Shown: positions 44,104 to 53,147 of the stretch, in pieces | Layout of the letters: every line of letters begins with the position of its first letter | Position numbering within the stretch: position 1 is the stretch's first letter | From: Bacillus cereus ATCC 14579 | GTDB taxonomy: Bacteria > Bacillota > Bacilli > Bacillales > Bacillaceae_G | Direction of reading: 5' to 3' | Assembly (NCBI RefSeq): GCF_000007825.1 | Contig: NC_004722.1 | Location: 2,644,501-2,708,500, forward strand | DNA: 64,000 nucleotides | Position numbers and translations under genes: made by a program | Notes under the pieces: generated by a model | Told to the model about the DNA's origin: nothing | Seen by the model: the letters and a program-made list of their open reading frames with translations, nothing else | The model's database searches: none

Positions 44104-45423
44104 TTACTTTCGATTAAGTAATACAGATAGTAGCACTTTCGGATGAAAAAGATGAAATGGACTACGAATTAAATTCATAACTCGTACTAACCGAATATAA
44201 ACATCAGAATTACTTGCGGATAGTCGATATATTTGTTTCGTATACCATAGCTGAAATTTTTGTTTTGTAGTTAATTCTCTCTTTAGTTGCGGATGACGTG
44301 ATATTTCCGTTGTTGTCATATCCCATGGGGTTTCTATTATAGTAGCTGCCTTTTTATAAAATTGTTGTGTAAATGTTTTATCAAGTTGTTTTCTACCTTG
44401 CAGAAGTAATTGCAACTGGTGAGCCTCCATAGCAGCAACTGATACGCCTTGGCCGAAAACGGGATCAAAACGACATTGCGCATCTCCAACAACTAATAAG
44501 CCTTCTGGTACATTATTCACTAAATCAAATCGCCGGCGTACTTGATAAGGAATTTTGTATGTCTTTATATCAGTAATTCCCTCAGCCTTGTTTAGGAAGT
44601 CTGTAACATTAGAAATTGATAGGTTTTCAGCAAAATCATAAAACTCATCATCTGTTTGTGGTGCTTTCTCGTTTGCGTATCCACTGAAAGTAACAAAATA
44701 ACGATTATCTTCTATCGTTTGAATAAGAACGCCATAAGGGTTATCAGGGAAACTCGGAGACATTAACATATTACAACAGTCTAATTTCTCATTTTCTTTA
44801 AGTTTGAACATTTTCGTTGCGTAAAATAAATCAATACGAACTTTCTCTTCTTGTACTTCAATTTCGTATTCTCGTAACCACTCTATACTTTTTGAGCCAA
44901 ATCCACTCGCATCAACTACAAGGTCTGCATGAACTTCTTCTTGTATGTCTGTCTCTAAATATTTAACTTTTACTCCACACACTTTGTTAAGCTTTTCATC
45001 TACCAATAACCCTTTAACCAATGTTTCATATTTAATAGTAATATTTGAAATTTGATGTATTCGTTTTTGAATATGCCATTCTAGCAAAGGACGACTTTGT
45101 TGAATCATATGTACTTCCCCTATGAATGGCTGTTTCCATAAACCAAATTGATGCCATTTTAAATCACGAGTAAAGTTATTTACGATACTACCTGCTTCTA
45201 TTAATTCATTCGTAATAGTAGGAAACAATTCTTCAATTGCGTTTTCTCCACCTTTTAATAACACGTGAGGATGATTACTTTGTGGAACTCTTTTTCTCGA
45301 AGACTTTCCATCCCACCTTTCACCAGCTTCTATAATGATTACTTCTTTAAAAGAAGTTGATAATGCTTTTGCTGCAAACTTTCCTGCCATACTTCCACCA
45401 ATAACGATAGCCTTATTAAACAT
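44104..45423 (-). CDS. FAD-dependent monooxygenase / halogenase-like flavoprotein
   Basis: 439 aa flavoprotein with the Rossmann motif VIGGSMAGKFAAKAL at the N-terminus, a mid DLVVDASGFGSKS segment and the second FAD motif VVGDAQCRFDPVFGQGVSVAAMEA. The group (squalene epoxidase / FAD-binding_3 / halogenase relatives) oxidises aromatic or polyketide substrates; Bacillus copies are unstudied. No signal peptide. ATG at 45423 has AAGGGGG upstream. A terminator of the upstream uppP gene precedes it, so it has its own promoter. Confidence 0.85.
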   Translation of the reverse strand: MFNKAIVIGGSMAGKFAAKALSTSFKEVIIIEAGERWDGKSSRKRVPQSNHPHVLLKGGENAIEELFPTITNELIEAGSIVNNFTRDLKWHQFGLWKQPFIGEVHMIQQSRPLLEWHIQKRIHQISNITIKYETLVKGLLVDEKLNKVCGVKVKYLETDIQEEVHADLVVDASGFGSKSIEWLREYEIEVQEEKVRIDLFYATKMFKLKENEKLDCCNMLMSPSFPDNPYGVLIQTIEDNRYFVTFSGYANEKAPQTDDEFYDFAENLSISNVTDFLNKAEGITDIKTYKIPYQVRRRFDLVNNVPEGLLVVGDAQCRFDPVFGQGVSVAAMEAHQLQLLLQGRKQLDKTFTQQFYKKAATIIETPWDMTTTEISRHPQLKRELTTKQKFQLWYTKQIYRLSASNSDVYIRLVRVMNLIRSPFHLFHPKVLLSVLLNRK

Positions 45424-45438
45424 ATTTTCCCCCTTAAT

Positions 45439-45473
45439 AAAAAGAGATCCTGCCTTGTATGAAACAGGATCTT
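45439..45473 (-). terminator. terminator of uppP
   Basis: On the minus strand AAGATCCTG / CAGGATCTC arms and T5. Confidence 0.85.
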
Positions 45474-45501
45474 AAACTAATTAACTTCTTTATCATTATA
45501 C

Positions 45502-46281
45502 TTAAAATACATCAGTAAATTGCAACATTAAAATTAAAATACCTAATCCCCATACGTAATACGCGAATACTTTTAAAGAGTGACGTTTTAAATATTGAAT
45601 CATCCATGAAACGGCTATGTATCCAAAAAATGCTGCTGATAACGTTCCGACAATTAAAGATGTACTAGAAATAGATTCTGCTTTCCCTTGAAAAACGTCT
45701 ACAAATTGCAAAATGATAGCTCCAACAATGGCTGGTGTCGAAAGTAAAAAAGAAAAGTAAGCAGCTGTTTCACGATCTAATTTTCTCCATAATGCAGCGA
45801 CAATTGTCATTCCAGAACGAGAAATGGCTGGAAAAATAGCAGCAGCTTGAAATGAACCGATAATTAATGCGTCTTTATATGTTATGTCATCCATTTTTTT
45901 ACGACCATTCTTTTGTTTATCTGCCATGTAGAGAAAGAATCCGCTCACTAAAAACTCCCAACCGATCGTGATTCCTGTTTTTGAAATATCTTCAAAGAAG
46001 TCTTTAAACAATAAACCAATAACAACTGCGGGTATTGTCCCAACGATAAGTAATAACATGAGCTTTGAAAATGGGTTTTTAATTAAATATATAAATTCTT
46101 TTTTGTAATAAATAAAAACCGCAAGTAAAGTCCCAATATGCAGCATCGTATCTAAAAATAAGCCAGCCTCATCTAATCGGAACAAATGCCTTCCTAAATA
46201 AAGATGTCCGGTACTACTGATTGGTAAAAATTCTGTTAAACCTTGAATTATACCTAGTATGAAAGCTTCTAACCAATTCAT
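45502..46281 (-). CDS. uppP: undecaprenyl-diphosphatase (UppP/BacA)
   Basis: Dephosphorylates undecaprenyl pyrophosphate to recycle the lipid carrier of cell-wall synthesis; overexpression gives bacitracin tolerance. Signature motifs are GLTEFLPISSTGHL near the N-terminus and FPAISRSGMT in the middle, both with catalytic residues. Eight hydrophobic segments over 259 aa. ATG at 46281 follows AAAGGAGACC; a longer frame to 46374 has no site. Bacillus genomes usually have more than one copy. Confidence 0.95.
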   Translation of the reverse strand: MNWLEAFILGIIQGLTEFLPISSTGHLYLGRHLFRLDEAGLFLDTMLHIGTLLAVFIYYKKEFIYLIKNPFSKLMLLLIVGTIPAVVIGLLFKDFFEDISKTGITIGWEFLVSGFFLYMADKQKNGRKKMDDITYKDALIIGSFQAAAIFPAISRSGMTIVAALWRKLDRETAAYFSFLLSTPAIVGAIILQFVDVFQGKAESISSTSLIVGTLSAAFFGYIAVSWMIQYLKRHSLKVFAYYVWGLGILILMLQFTDVF

Positions 46282-46413
46282 GATGGTCTCCTTTCTCTTT
46301 TGCTTGTACCAATATATGAGGGTTAAATTTTCGATATGAAAAAAACTATATTTCTCTATGAATTTACTTTTCATTTATGGATATATATGTAAAGAGGGTT
46401 AAGGAGGGTTATT

Positions 46414-46620
46414 ATGTGGAAGCACACAAAATTCGGTAATGTATTACTTTGGGTGGGCCCTATCCTTGTATTTTTAGGACTATGTATGACAAATGTTATT
46501 TCAGATATTCCTTTCTTTGAGGGAAAACATAAAACGGTTGGTATTATACTTATATTTATAGGTGTAATCTGTTTTGTTGCTGCTAATCATTTGAAAAAAG
46601 GAGAAAGATATGAAGAATAA
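46414..46620 (+). CDS. small two-helix membrane protein
   Basis: 68 aa with two membrane helices (about residues 9-29 and 42-58) linked by a short FFEGKHKT loop, and a charged tail KKGERYEE. ATG at 46414 has AAGGAGGG upstream. Divergent from uppP. Matches the many small inner-membrane proteins of the B. cereus group without known function. Confidence 0.72.
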   Translation: MWKHTKFGNVLLWVGPILVFLGLCMTNVISDIPFFEGKHKTVGIILIFIGVICFVAANHLKKGERYEE

Positions 46621-46629
46621 ATCTAAATA

Positions 46630-46667
46630 AAAAACAATCCTGGCATATTAGCTAGGATTGCTTTTTA
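46630..46667. terminator. bidirectional terminator
   Basis: AAAACAATCCTGG / CTAGGATTGCTTTTT arms; serves the small membrane protein and the convergent GIY-YIG gene. Confidence 0.85.
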
Positions 46668-46677
46668 TTAATGTTGA

Positions 46678-47059
46678 TTATTTGTAAAATACTTTATCAA
46701 CGTTATATTTCGCTTTGTATTCATTAATGATATATGTTTCGTAAATTTCTCTTTCCTGTTGGATCTTCTACGATACATGCATCAATGCGGTATACTTCAT
46801 CACGGTGATTTTTAATTGGTGAAACATTATCTTCAAAATGCTTCTTAATACGTTGTCTAATTTTACGAGCTTTACCTACGAAAAGAAGTTCGTCATTAAT
46901 ATTGTAAAACATAAAAATGCCGCCTTTATCTCTAGGGAACAAGTGGAAATCGATAAATCCATTAATTGGAGTAATGATTGGCTCGTCTCCTTTAATAACT
47001 TGTTTACGTTCAGTAATTGAAACATCAGCTTCAGGAATATTAATTTTAATCAAGTTCAT
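46678..47059 (-). pseudogene. GIY-YIG nuclease family protein, frameshifted at the C-terminus
   Basis: Single-domain GIY-YIG nuclease. The core is present: GGIFMFYN for the GIY strand, LLFVGKARKIRQRIKKH for the YIG strand with the catalytic Arg. The current frame ends DPTGKRNLRNIYH at 46724. Removing one C of the pair at 46755-46756 (G on the coding strand) gives PTEREIYETYIINEYKAKYN, then a stop at 46678; this includes the conserved Glu of the family. Intact length would be 126 aa. Often annotated as a nucleotide excision repair endonuclease. Probably a one-base error or recent mutation. Confidence 0.82.
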
Positions 47060-47136
47060 TCACGTCCTCTTTTATTATAAAGATAAATAATAGCATACAT
47101 AAGTAAGAAAAGCTATGTTCAGAGGCATATTTCATT

Positions 47137-47700
47137 TTATAATTCAAATATTATAGGTGTATCATGTAAACTTTTCTTCCAAATCATATGATCGCTGGAT
47201 TCTCCCCAGTAATCTTTCAATACATAGCTAGGTTTTCCAAACTTTTTCGTCCATATACTTTGCGCATTTTTATATCCACTATCTAAACAATATTCTGTTA
47301 TCCCTCTGCTAAGTAATGTAAGAAACATTGTATGTAGTAATAAACTCCCTATTCCCTTTCTCTGATACTCCGGAAGTATGAATACAGTTCCTATTTCATA
47401 CAAATTTTTAAGTACACCACCTGTACAACTATTAATCAATGTACTTGCTGGACCGATTTCGATTGTTCCAATGATTTTATCGTTACTTGTATCAATTGCT
47501 AATAAAAAGTAACGACCTTCTCCGTTACTATCAAAATCACTTTTCAAATACTGCTTTTTTGAGTTAATTTCATTTTCTATGTCATCCAATGATTGTGACA
47601 ATCCTTCATTTTTGTATGTATTCGTAATAACGATACGGAAAAATAAATATAGTTCATCTACATCATTCAAATTCGGTCTTCTAACTGCAACGTTAGTCAT
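47137..47700 (-). CDS. GNAT family N-acetyltransferase
   Basis: 187 aa GNAT. N-terminal VRRPNLNDVDELYLFF, acetyl-CoA loop LPEYQRKGIGSLLLHTM and the unusual ending WTKKFGKPSYVLKDYWGESSDHMIWKK, which resembles short Bacillus GNATs of unknown substrate. ATG at 47700 follows GGATTGGAG by nine bases; an in-frame start at 47715 lacks a site. Located 32 bases after a membrane protein gene on the same strand. Confidence 0.87.
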   Translation of the reverse strand: MTNVAVRRPNLNDVDELYLFFRIVITNTYKNEGLSQSLDDIENEINSKKQYLKSDFDSNGEGRYFLLAIDTSNDKIIGTIEIGPASTLINSCTGGVLKNLYEIGTVFILPEYQRKGIGSLLLHTMFLTLLSRGITEYCLDSGYKNAQSIWTKKFGKPSYVLKDYWGESSDHMIWKKSLHDTPIIFEL

Positions 47701-47732
47701 GAATTCAATCTCCAATCCTCATTATGCCATTG

Positions 47733-48305
47733 TTAATACAACACTTTATATAATCTATTCATCATTATTCTGCAAAAACCTGCATAAATCCAACAGTATA
47801 GAAAGCTCATTATAGATATTGATAAAATAATTTTTATATCCATAGTTGTATGAACAGCAGGACCAAGTACCGGAAAACGGAAAACATCGAGAACAATCAT
47901 AATACCAATAATTAGACAAGTTGCTGAAAAGGAAACAATCCAAATTCTCCTCTTTAATTTTAAAAAAGATACTCCTAAGGCTAGACCTAATAAGCCTGTA
48001 GTAAAAGGAAAGACAATTAGTTCACTTGGCTCAATAATAAATAATAGAAAAATAGTAAGAATATAAGAAAGTATTCCCTCACGAATAGAATAGAAAATAG
48101 CAAAAAAAATCGGTAATGTCGAAAATGGACTAATGAGCAAACCTATACCAGGAACTAAGTTCCCAGCTGCTTGAAACATGGTGGCTAATGTACTCATCAA
48201 AGCTGTAAGTACTAACTTATTCGCAAGGGACAATTTTCTTTTATGAACAAAGCTCGTATCATGTTCTATCATCAGTTGATACCAATAACGTACAAACCAA
48301 TTCAT
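47733..48305 (-). CDS. membrane protein, possibly ECF-type substrate-binding (S) component
   Basis: 190 aa with five to six hydrophobic helices. The segment LANKLVLTALMSTLATMFQAAGNLVPGIGLL is laid out like the first helix and loop of ECF transporter S components, which bind vitamins. However, the ECF Ala-motif is not clear, and no energising ATPase is adjacent. ATG at 48305 follows AGGGGGAG. Likely cotranscribed with the GNAT gene 32 bases on. Function uncertain. Confidence 0.6.
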   Translation of the reverse strand: MNWFVRYWYQLMIEHDTSFVHKRKLSLANKLVLTALMSTLATMFQAAGNLVPGIGLLISPFSTLPIFFAIFYSIREGILSYILTIFLLFIIEPSELIVFPFTTGLLGLALGVSFLKLKRRIWIVSFSATCLIIGIMIVLDVFRFPVLGPAVHTTMDIKIILSISIMSFLYCWIYAGFCRIMMNRLYKVLY

Positions 48306-48487
48306 CAATATCTCCCCCTAAAGATGCCGCATTCATTACTTTCTATATTATTCATACACTAGTGGTTTATGAGCTGCTTTCTACTTGTTATGAATTACTA
48401 TATAATAAAAGACTTTTAGGGGGATAAATTGTGCGTTTTGAAACAATATAAATTCCTTGGATTATTAAACTACGAGTGTGTATCGTA

Positions 48488-49918
48488 TCAGGGAATAATT
48501 TCAAAAATGGTACCTTTATTAAAATCAGTTACTTTCATAGAACTGTAAACTCCTAAATATAATTTAGTTTGATTCAAATTTGTTCCTAAACTCATATAAT
48601 AAGCTGCTTGCGTACCAAAATCATAATTGGTTTCAATAGCATGAAAGTCAGCATGTTTACCGTCTGTACCTGCTCTAGTATAGGCTAAAACACCTTTAAC
48701 TGGCGGTCGAGAATCTTCTTTCTTAGCAAGGTCAGTAAACACTACGCTACCTGTTAAATTTGGAATTGCATTTCCCATATATGGCTGAACTCCTGTAAGT
48801 GAAGTTCCTCCAAACTTATCTGTTCTAGAATCTTTATGAAAATAACTAAGTAGAGGCAGAATACGCTTGACTGAAGTTTGTATTGTTTCATCATAATAAA
48901 CCATTGTTCTCTCATCCAAAGTCTGATTCTCAGAACAATGTCGTATAAAAGAAGTAGGTAAATCCCCTTCCCATCCTCGCCACCCAAAATTGATAACCCC
49001 ATCTTGATTGGGAGTTAACCTCATAAAATGCATTTGAACAAGTTCTGTAACCGGTATAGGTTTATATTGAACAAATGAAAAAATAGACTCTACAATATCT
49101 TGTCCGACATTTCCGGCGTATTTGATATATTGATTATAAAACCTTTGAAATGAAATGCCGGTTATATTACGTACTCCTTTTGCAATTACTGTAAGTGTTT
49201 CTTGTATAGATAAAGGAAGTTCATCGAAGCGTGTAACTACAGGAGGGTTATTTATAAATGTATTTTTACTTACATCGATTTCAATTATTTTACCTGCTAT
49301 TTCTAAATCATCTTGGCTTAAATTAAATGGATCATAACCTGATCCGCCATCTCCATTTGTAAAAACAAGTTTTCCAGTCTCAGGTGAAAAGTTTAAACTA
49401 TTGACTCCGTTATGATTAAAAAATGGTCTTCTTACATTCAGTAATGTTCGTCGCTTTTGAGCTTGACCATTAGATTGTAAAGTCCATTCTTCTACTGTAT
49501 CAATGTGATCATATTGCGTATTTCTATTAACCCACTTTAAATTTAGCGTTTTAGGGTCACAAGGATTCGGTTTAAATTGCTCAGAAAATGCACCTGGCCC
49601 TTGAGTTCCAGCTACTGAATAATGAAGATAAAATAACCCATTTTGATAAAATTGTGGATGGAACGCAAGTCCAAGCAATCCGCGTTCATCATAACCGCTA
49701 CTAGAAACACCTTCTTCAAATGTACCTAATTTAATAATTAGGTGACGAATATCTAAAAATATCTTTATAACTCCATTCCCTATGTAAAAAATCTCTCCTA
49801 ATTGGGTTGCGATAAATAGTCTTTCGGTCGATTCGCCTGGAAGTATTGTTGTTTTCAATACGGTTGGTAAATTTATATTATGAACAATGGGTCGTAAACT
49901 AACTTTAACTTTTGTCAA
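48488..49918 (-). CDS. PQQ-type glucose/sorbosone dehydrogenase-like beta-propeller
   Basis: 476 aa protein of the GSDH (glucose/sorbosone dehydrogenase) family, a six-bladed beta-propeller. Typical parts: RGLLGLAFHPQFYQNG, NHNGVNSLNFSPETGKLVFTNGDGGSG and a blade INFGWRGWEGDLP. The family includes PQQ-dependent dehydrogenases, but many members lack the cofactor site, and no PQQ biosynthesis gene is near. No signal peptide is seen, unusual because relatives are often exported. TTG start follows AAGGGGTG. Monocistronic. Confidence 0.82.
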   Translation of the reverse strand: MTKVKVSLRPIVHNINLPTVLKTTILPGESTERLFIATQLGEIFYIGNGVIKIFLDIRHLIIKLGTFEEGVSSSGYDERGLLGLAFHPQFYQNGLFYLHYSVAGTQGPGAFSEQFKPNPCDPKTLNLKWVNRNTQYDHIDTVEEWTLQSNGQAQKRRTLLNVRRPFFNHNGVNSLNFSPETGKLVFTNGDGGSGYDPFNLSQDDLEIAGKIIEIDVSKNTFINNPPVVTRFDELPLSIQETLTVIAKGVRNITGISFQRFYNQYIKYAGNVGQDIVESIFSFVQYKPIPVTELVQMHFMRLTPNQDGVINFGWRGWEGDLPTSFIRHCSENQTLDERTMVYYDETIQTSVKRILPLLSYFHKDSRTDKFGGTSLTGVQPYMGNAIPNLTGSVVFTDLAKKEDSRPPVKGVLAYTRAGTDGKHADFHAIETNYDFGTQAAYYMSLGTNLNQTKLYLGVYSSMKVTDFNKGTIFEIIP

Positions 49919-50053
49919 TTAACTGTACACCCCTTTTTCTTCTTTTTATAGAAGAATATGATTAGAGTAGTTTTGTTAGTATCAAATAAGTCGCATTCCT
50001 TTTTATTACAATTTTGTATATAATATAATTATAAATAATATGGGGGACGAACT

Positions 50054-50311
50054 ATGATAATCGTACTACAAATCATCTTACCACTAATTTTCGCAGTCTA
50101 TTTATTTACCCTCTATCATAACGGGACGTATGGATCAGCTTCATTCATTTTATCAGTCATGATAGGAATTTTCGGTTTAGAGAATATTTTTCAATATGCT
50201 AGTCTAACAGATCATGCTATTTATCCATATTGGGGCAGTTTGAAGGCTGTTGTTATCGTTTTATCAGTCGTATTTCTATTTAAAAAAGGTGGTTTAACAG
50301 GAAAATATTGA
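50054..50311 (+). CDS. small three-helix membrane protein
   Basis: 85 aa with three hydrophobic segments (1-20, 28-46, 60-76) and a short loop with NGTYG. ATG at 50054 follows GGGGGACG. Divergent from the propeller gene. Looks like a typical small B. cereus-group membrane protein; no function known. Confidence 0.7.
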   Translation: MIIVLQIILPLIFAVYLFTLYHNGTYGSASFILSVMIGIFGLENIFQYASLTDHAIYPYWGSLKAVVIVLSVVFLFKKGGLTGKY

Positions 50312-50402
50312 TTTGTAATGCGTTACATATTTTCTTGTTAAATTGCTTTTATTTTATAAAAGCAGAAATATTTATGTAAAAACACGAAGGGATGTGTTAC
50401 AT

Positions 50403-50582
50403 ATGTCTATAAATATTATTTCAATAGTATCTATCATAATATGGATTTTGTTAATTACAGAACTTATAAAACCTTCAAAAGAACAGAATGGACGAAAAAT
50501 AGTAACTTTAGTAACTGCTGGTTCCGCATCAACACTTATTTTGACGGTTTCATTTATTCAAAATATCCCGTTTTGGAATTGA
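50403..50582 (+). CDS. small two-helix membrane protein
   Basis: 59 aa from ATG at 50403, which has AAGGGATGTG upstream. Two hydrophobic stretches: MSINIISIVSIIIWILLITE, and later TLVTAGSASTLILTVSF, separated by a charged SKEQNGRK turn. It lies 91 bases after another small membrane protein gene. Possibly a paired unit; function unknown. Confidence 0.65.
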   Translation: MSINIISIVSIIIWILLITELIKPSKEQNGRKIVTLVTAGSASTLILTVSFIQNIPFWN

Positions 50583-50615
50583 TAGTGATATAACTAACAA
50601 AAATATGTATAAATA

Positions 50616-50647
50616 AAAAGATTAGGATTCACTCCTAATCTTTTTAT
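50616..50647 (+). terminator. rho-independent terminator
   Basis: AAAAAGATTAGGA / TCCTAATCTTTTT arms with a five-base loop. Confidence 0.9.
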
Positions 50648-50932
50648 TTTTTGAGGTAACACCATATGCCCAGTAAGCTAAGATTTTAAGACACCCCCTT
50701 AACGAGAACTTTACATTTTCACAATTATTTATGAGAATTCGGCTCGTTTTTCCGTTTTGGGGAAGAATCAATTTCTTAAGTTGATGACGATGTGGATAGT
50801 ATCCCAGGTATCACAAAATGATGTGAAAAATGACAAAACTGTAAGATAACGAACTATTTTGTAAGGGAAATCACTCGTTTCATTCGCCAATTTTTTCTAT
50901 AGTAAGGATAAGAAGAAAACAAATAAGATGAT

Positions 50933-51043
50933 ATGAAAATGAGTGTTAATGAAGTAAAAGGTTTAACGAAATTTTATCAATCAAAAGGTGCGGTTGCGAC
51001 AAATCTGATTTTTCTTTACAGGCTGTTCTTAATGAATTCATGA
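50933..51043 (+). pseudogene. 5' remnant of an ABC transporter ATPase gene
   Basis: The 36-codon frame begins MSVNEVKGLTKFYQSKGAV, which is the usual opening strand of an ABC ATPase, and in the next frame DKSDFSLQA. Walker A and everything after are missing. It is directly followed by the intact, more GC-rich ABC genes. It looks like a resident ABC gene truncated at a recombination or insertion boundary. Weak but coherent evidence. Confidence 0.4.
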
Positions 51044-51070
51044 AATGGGATTGTACTTATATTGTAAGGA

Positions 51071-52030
51071 GTGGGACTATCGAAAACAGTACTATCGGTG
51101 CAACACCTAACGAAAGAAATCAAGGGCAAGTTGATTGTACAAGACATATCGTTCGATATGGTAGCGGGAGAAATTATTGGACTACTTGGTGCGAACGGAG
51201 CGGGCAAGACAACCACGATGAAGATGATAGTTGGTCTAAGCACAATAAGTGCCGGGGACGTGCAAATTGCAGGTTACAGTATTAAAAGTCAGTTTTCTAA
51301 AGCAATCCTCAATGTAGGGGCTGTGATTGAAGCACCTGCATTCTATCCTTATTTGAGTGGGTATGAAAATTTACGACAATATCAGCGTTTGCACAAAAAT
51401 GCAAGTAAGGACTGGTTGCTGGAGGTAGCCAGTCTAACCGGCATAGAACATGCGCTTGATCAGCGAGTAGGCACGTATTCCATGGGAATGAAACAACGCT
51501 TGGGAATTGCACAAGCACTACTGCGAAAGCCAAAGTTGCTTGTGTTAGATGAGCCGATGAATGCACTTGATCCTGCTGGTGTCCGTGAAACCCGGAACTA
51601 TTTAAATAGAATTGCGACAGATTTGGGCGTAGCAATTGTGATTTCCAGTCATCAACTGTCTGAGATTGAGCAGATGGCACGTCGAGTGGTTATTATGCAG
51701 AATGGTTGCTTAGTGACAGAGCAAAGGATTGATGATGGCTTAAATGATGGGAAATTCTGTATCACTCTTCACATTGATAATGTTGAGCTTACAAGCGAAG
51801 TTTTGGTTAACTTGTTTGGGGAAGATCATCATGCATTGGATTATATGCAGACAGAGAAATTATCTAACGGTGTGCATACTATAACAGTAGCTATTGATGA
51901 AGGGCAAGTTCCAATGTTGATTCGAGCATTGTGTGCTGCCGGGGTGGAAGTTCATCGGGTGTTGTCGACACATACGAGTTTAGAGGATAAGTTTTTAAAA
52001 TGGACAACTGCGCGTGGTGAGGTGAGTTAA
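51071..52030 (+). CDS. ABC transporter ATP-binding protein (BcrA/lantibiotic-immunity type)
   Basis: ATPase subunit of 319 aa. Walker A GANGAGKTTT, signature YSMGMKQRLG, Walker B KLLVLDEPMNALDP and the H-loop SSHQLSEIE are all intact. It belongs to the BcrA / MutF-like subgroup that exports bacitracin or lantibiotics. The GTG start at 51071 touches its ribosome binding site; the true start may be the GTG some ten codons on, so the N-terminus is uncertain. The base composition is visibly more GC-rich than the neighbours, suggesting transfer. One-base gap to the permease gene. Confidence 0.88.
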   Translation: MGLSKTVLSVQHLTKEIKGKLIVQDISFDMVAGEIIGLLGANGAGKTTTMKMIVGLSTISAGDVQIAGYSIKSQFSKAILNVGAVIEAPAFYPYLSGYENLRQYQRLHKNASKDWLLEVASLTGIEHALDQRVGTYSMGMKQRLGIAQALLRKPKLLVLDEPMNALDPAGVRETRNYLNRIATDLGVAIVISSHQLSEIEQMARRVVIMQNGCLVTEQRIDDGLNDGKFCITLHIDNVELTSEVLVNLFGEDHHALDYMQTEKLSNGVHTITVAIDEGQVPMLIRALCAAGVEVHRVLSTHTSLEDKFLKWTTARGEVS

Positions 52031-52031
52031 G

Positions 52032-52778
52032 TTGTTATGGAATGAATGTTTGAAGATAGTGAATAAAAGAATCTTTATTCTTTCACACATTGGTTTTATT
52101 GTGATGACGGTACTGTTATCTTGGGCATACACCAGTGATCTCAAGGCTGATGATACGGTGGCTCAAATAGTAAATGCTTTGCTTGGCCTATCGGGAATGC
52201 TTGTTATTCTACCTTGGGCGATTGTTTTGTCACCTCTTATTTGGACGGATGAGTATCAATATGGAACTTTGAAACAACTGTTCCTGCATACGTCCTCGCG
52301 CTCACGGTTGTATGTTGCAAAAATTGCTGCGATGATTTTGCTCATCATTACGGGTATTGTTAATATATGCATTGTTTCTTTGTTAGCGAATCTTCTGATG
52401 GCTCCCCAAAACATACAATGGGGCGACATGACGGATGTTATATATTCTATTGGAGCAATCGCATTGCAATGTTGCCTATATGCAAGTCTAGCATCCTTGA
52501 TTGGCGTGTGGACGAGATTAGCTGCTATCGCAGTAGGCAGTAGCTTAGTGCTATACTTTTTACAAATGATATTTGGAGGTAGTCTCTTATCTACATCATG
52601 GACACACATTCTATTCATTCATCATGATGATTTAAGTGTCTATTGGAGCACGTCACAATATAAATCGGAATTAGTTGGCTTACTTATGTCGTTAGCGATA
52701 GATATCACCTATATTTTGTTTTTCTTTGCAATTGGATTATGGATGTTCGTCAAAGAGAGAGGAGCAGACTACACATAA
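52032..52778 (+). CDS. ABC-2 type permease (BcrB-like)
   Basis: Membrane partner of the preceding ATPase, 248 aa with six helices. The first cytoplasmic-to-membrane region MLWNECLKIVNKRIFIL and the coupling-type TDEYQYGTLKQLF are typical of BcrB/EpiE/MutE permeases in peptide-antibiotic immunity transporters. TTG start at 52032 has GAGGTGAG upstream, overlapping the ATPase stop. No two-component system or lantibiotic structural gene is nearby, so resistance to an external peptide is likelier than self-immunity. Confidence 0.85.
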   Translation: MLWNECLKIVNKRIFILSHIGFIVMTVLLSWAYTSDLKADDTVAQIVNALLGLSGMLVILPWAIVLSPLIWTDEYQYGTLKQLFLHTSSRSRLYVAKIAAMILLIITGIVNICIVSLLANLLMAPQNIQWGDMTDVIYSIGAIALQCCLYASLASLIGVWTRLAAIAVGSSLVLYFLQMIFGGSLLSTSWTHILFIHHDDLSVYWSTSQYKSELVGLLMSLAIDITYILFFFAIGLWMFVKERGADYT

Positions 52779-52791
52779 CACGGAGCTAAAA

Positions 52792-52878
52792 ATGAGCAAA
52801 ATAGAATACAGTTATGTCGCTTATACCAATACTCGGGATAAGGATATGGAAGATAAAATAATGAATGTGAAACAATGA
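52792..52878 (+). pseudogene. possible 5' remnant of a serine recombinase
   Basis: 28 codons after CGGAGC, ending with TGA. The line KIEYSYVAYTNTRDKDMEDKI resembles the start of resolvase-family proteins (x-x-G-Y-V-R-V-S-T-x-x-Q-x-x-x-R-Q), with the catalytic Ser changed. Nothing of the rest of the gene is present. Low certainty. Confidence 0.3.
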
Positions 52879-53147
52879 TAAGTGATAAGTGATTACGCTA
52901 GTCTAGTTAACCAGCAGCAATCTAGTACTTTATTTTTTTGTCAAAGACTACCGCTGATTTTACATTAAAGTCAATAATTGAAAAGTTAGAGAAAAAGAAT
53001 AAAGAGTTTGAAGAAGAAAATAAAGCCTACTGATTACTTCATGAAGTTATAAAATTAGTACCGTACATATTAGACATATCTGAAATATACGGTACTAATT
53101 TTACTATTGATTCACTTATCTAACTTAAAGATAAGTATGTGGTCCTT
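52879..53147. other. intergenic stretch with a degraded frame and a strong inverted repeat
   Basis: A frame ending KSIIEKLEKKNKEFEEENKAY at about 53032 is charged and coiled-coil-like but lacks a start. At 53051-53102 lies the perfect 15-base inverted repeat AAAATTAGTACCGTA / TACGGTACTAATTTT, which can terminate transcription from either side. No other feature seen. Confidence 0.45.

Noticed and set aside
51309..51680. Minus-strand open frame of 123 codons
   Set aside because: Antisense shadow of the ABC ATPase, which has all catalytic motifs on the plus strand.
52256..52618. Minus-strand open frame of 120 codons
   Set aside because: Antisense to the ABC permease; long only because of the higher GC of this segment.
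53051..53102. Insertion-sequence terminal inverted repeats
   Set aside because: The two 15-base arms are only 22 bases apart with no transposase; a hairpin is the simpler reading.
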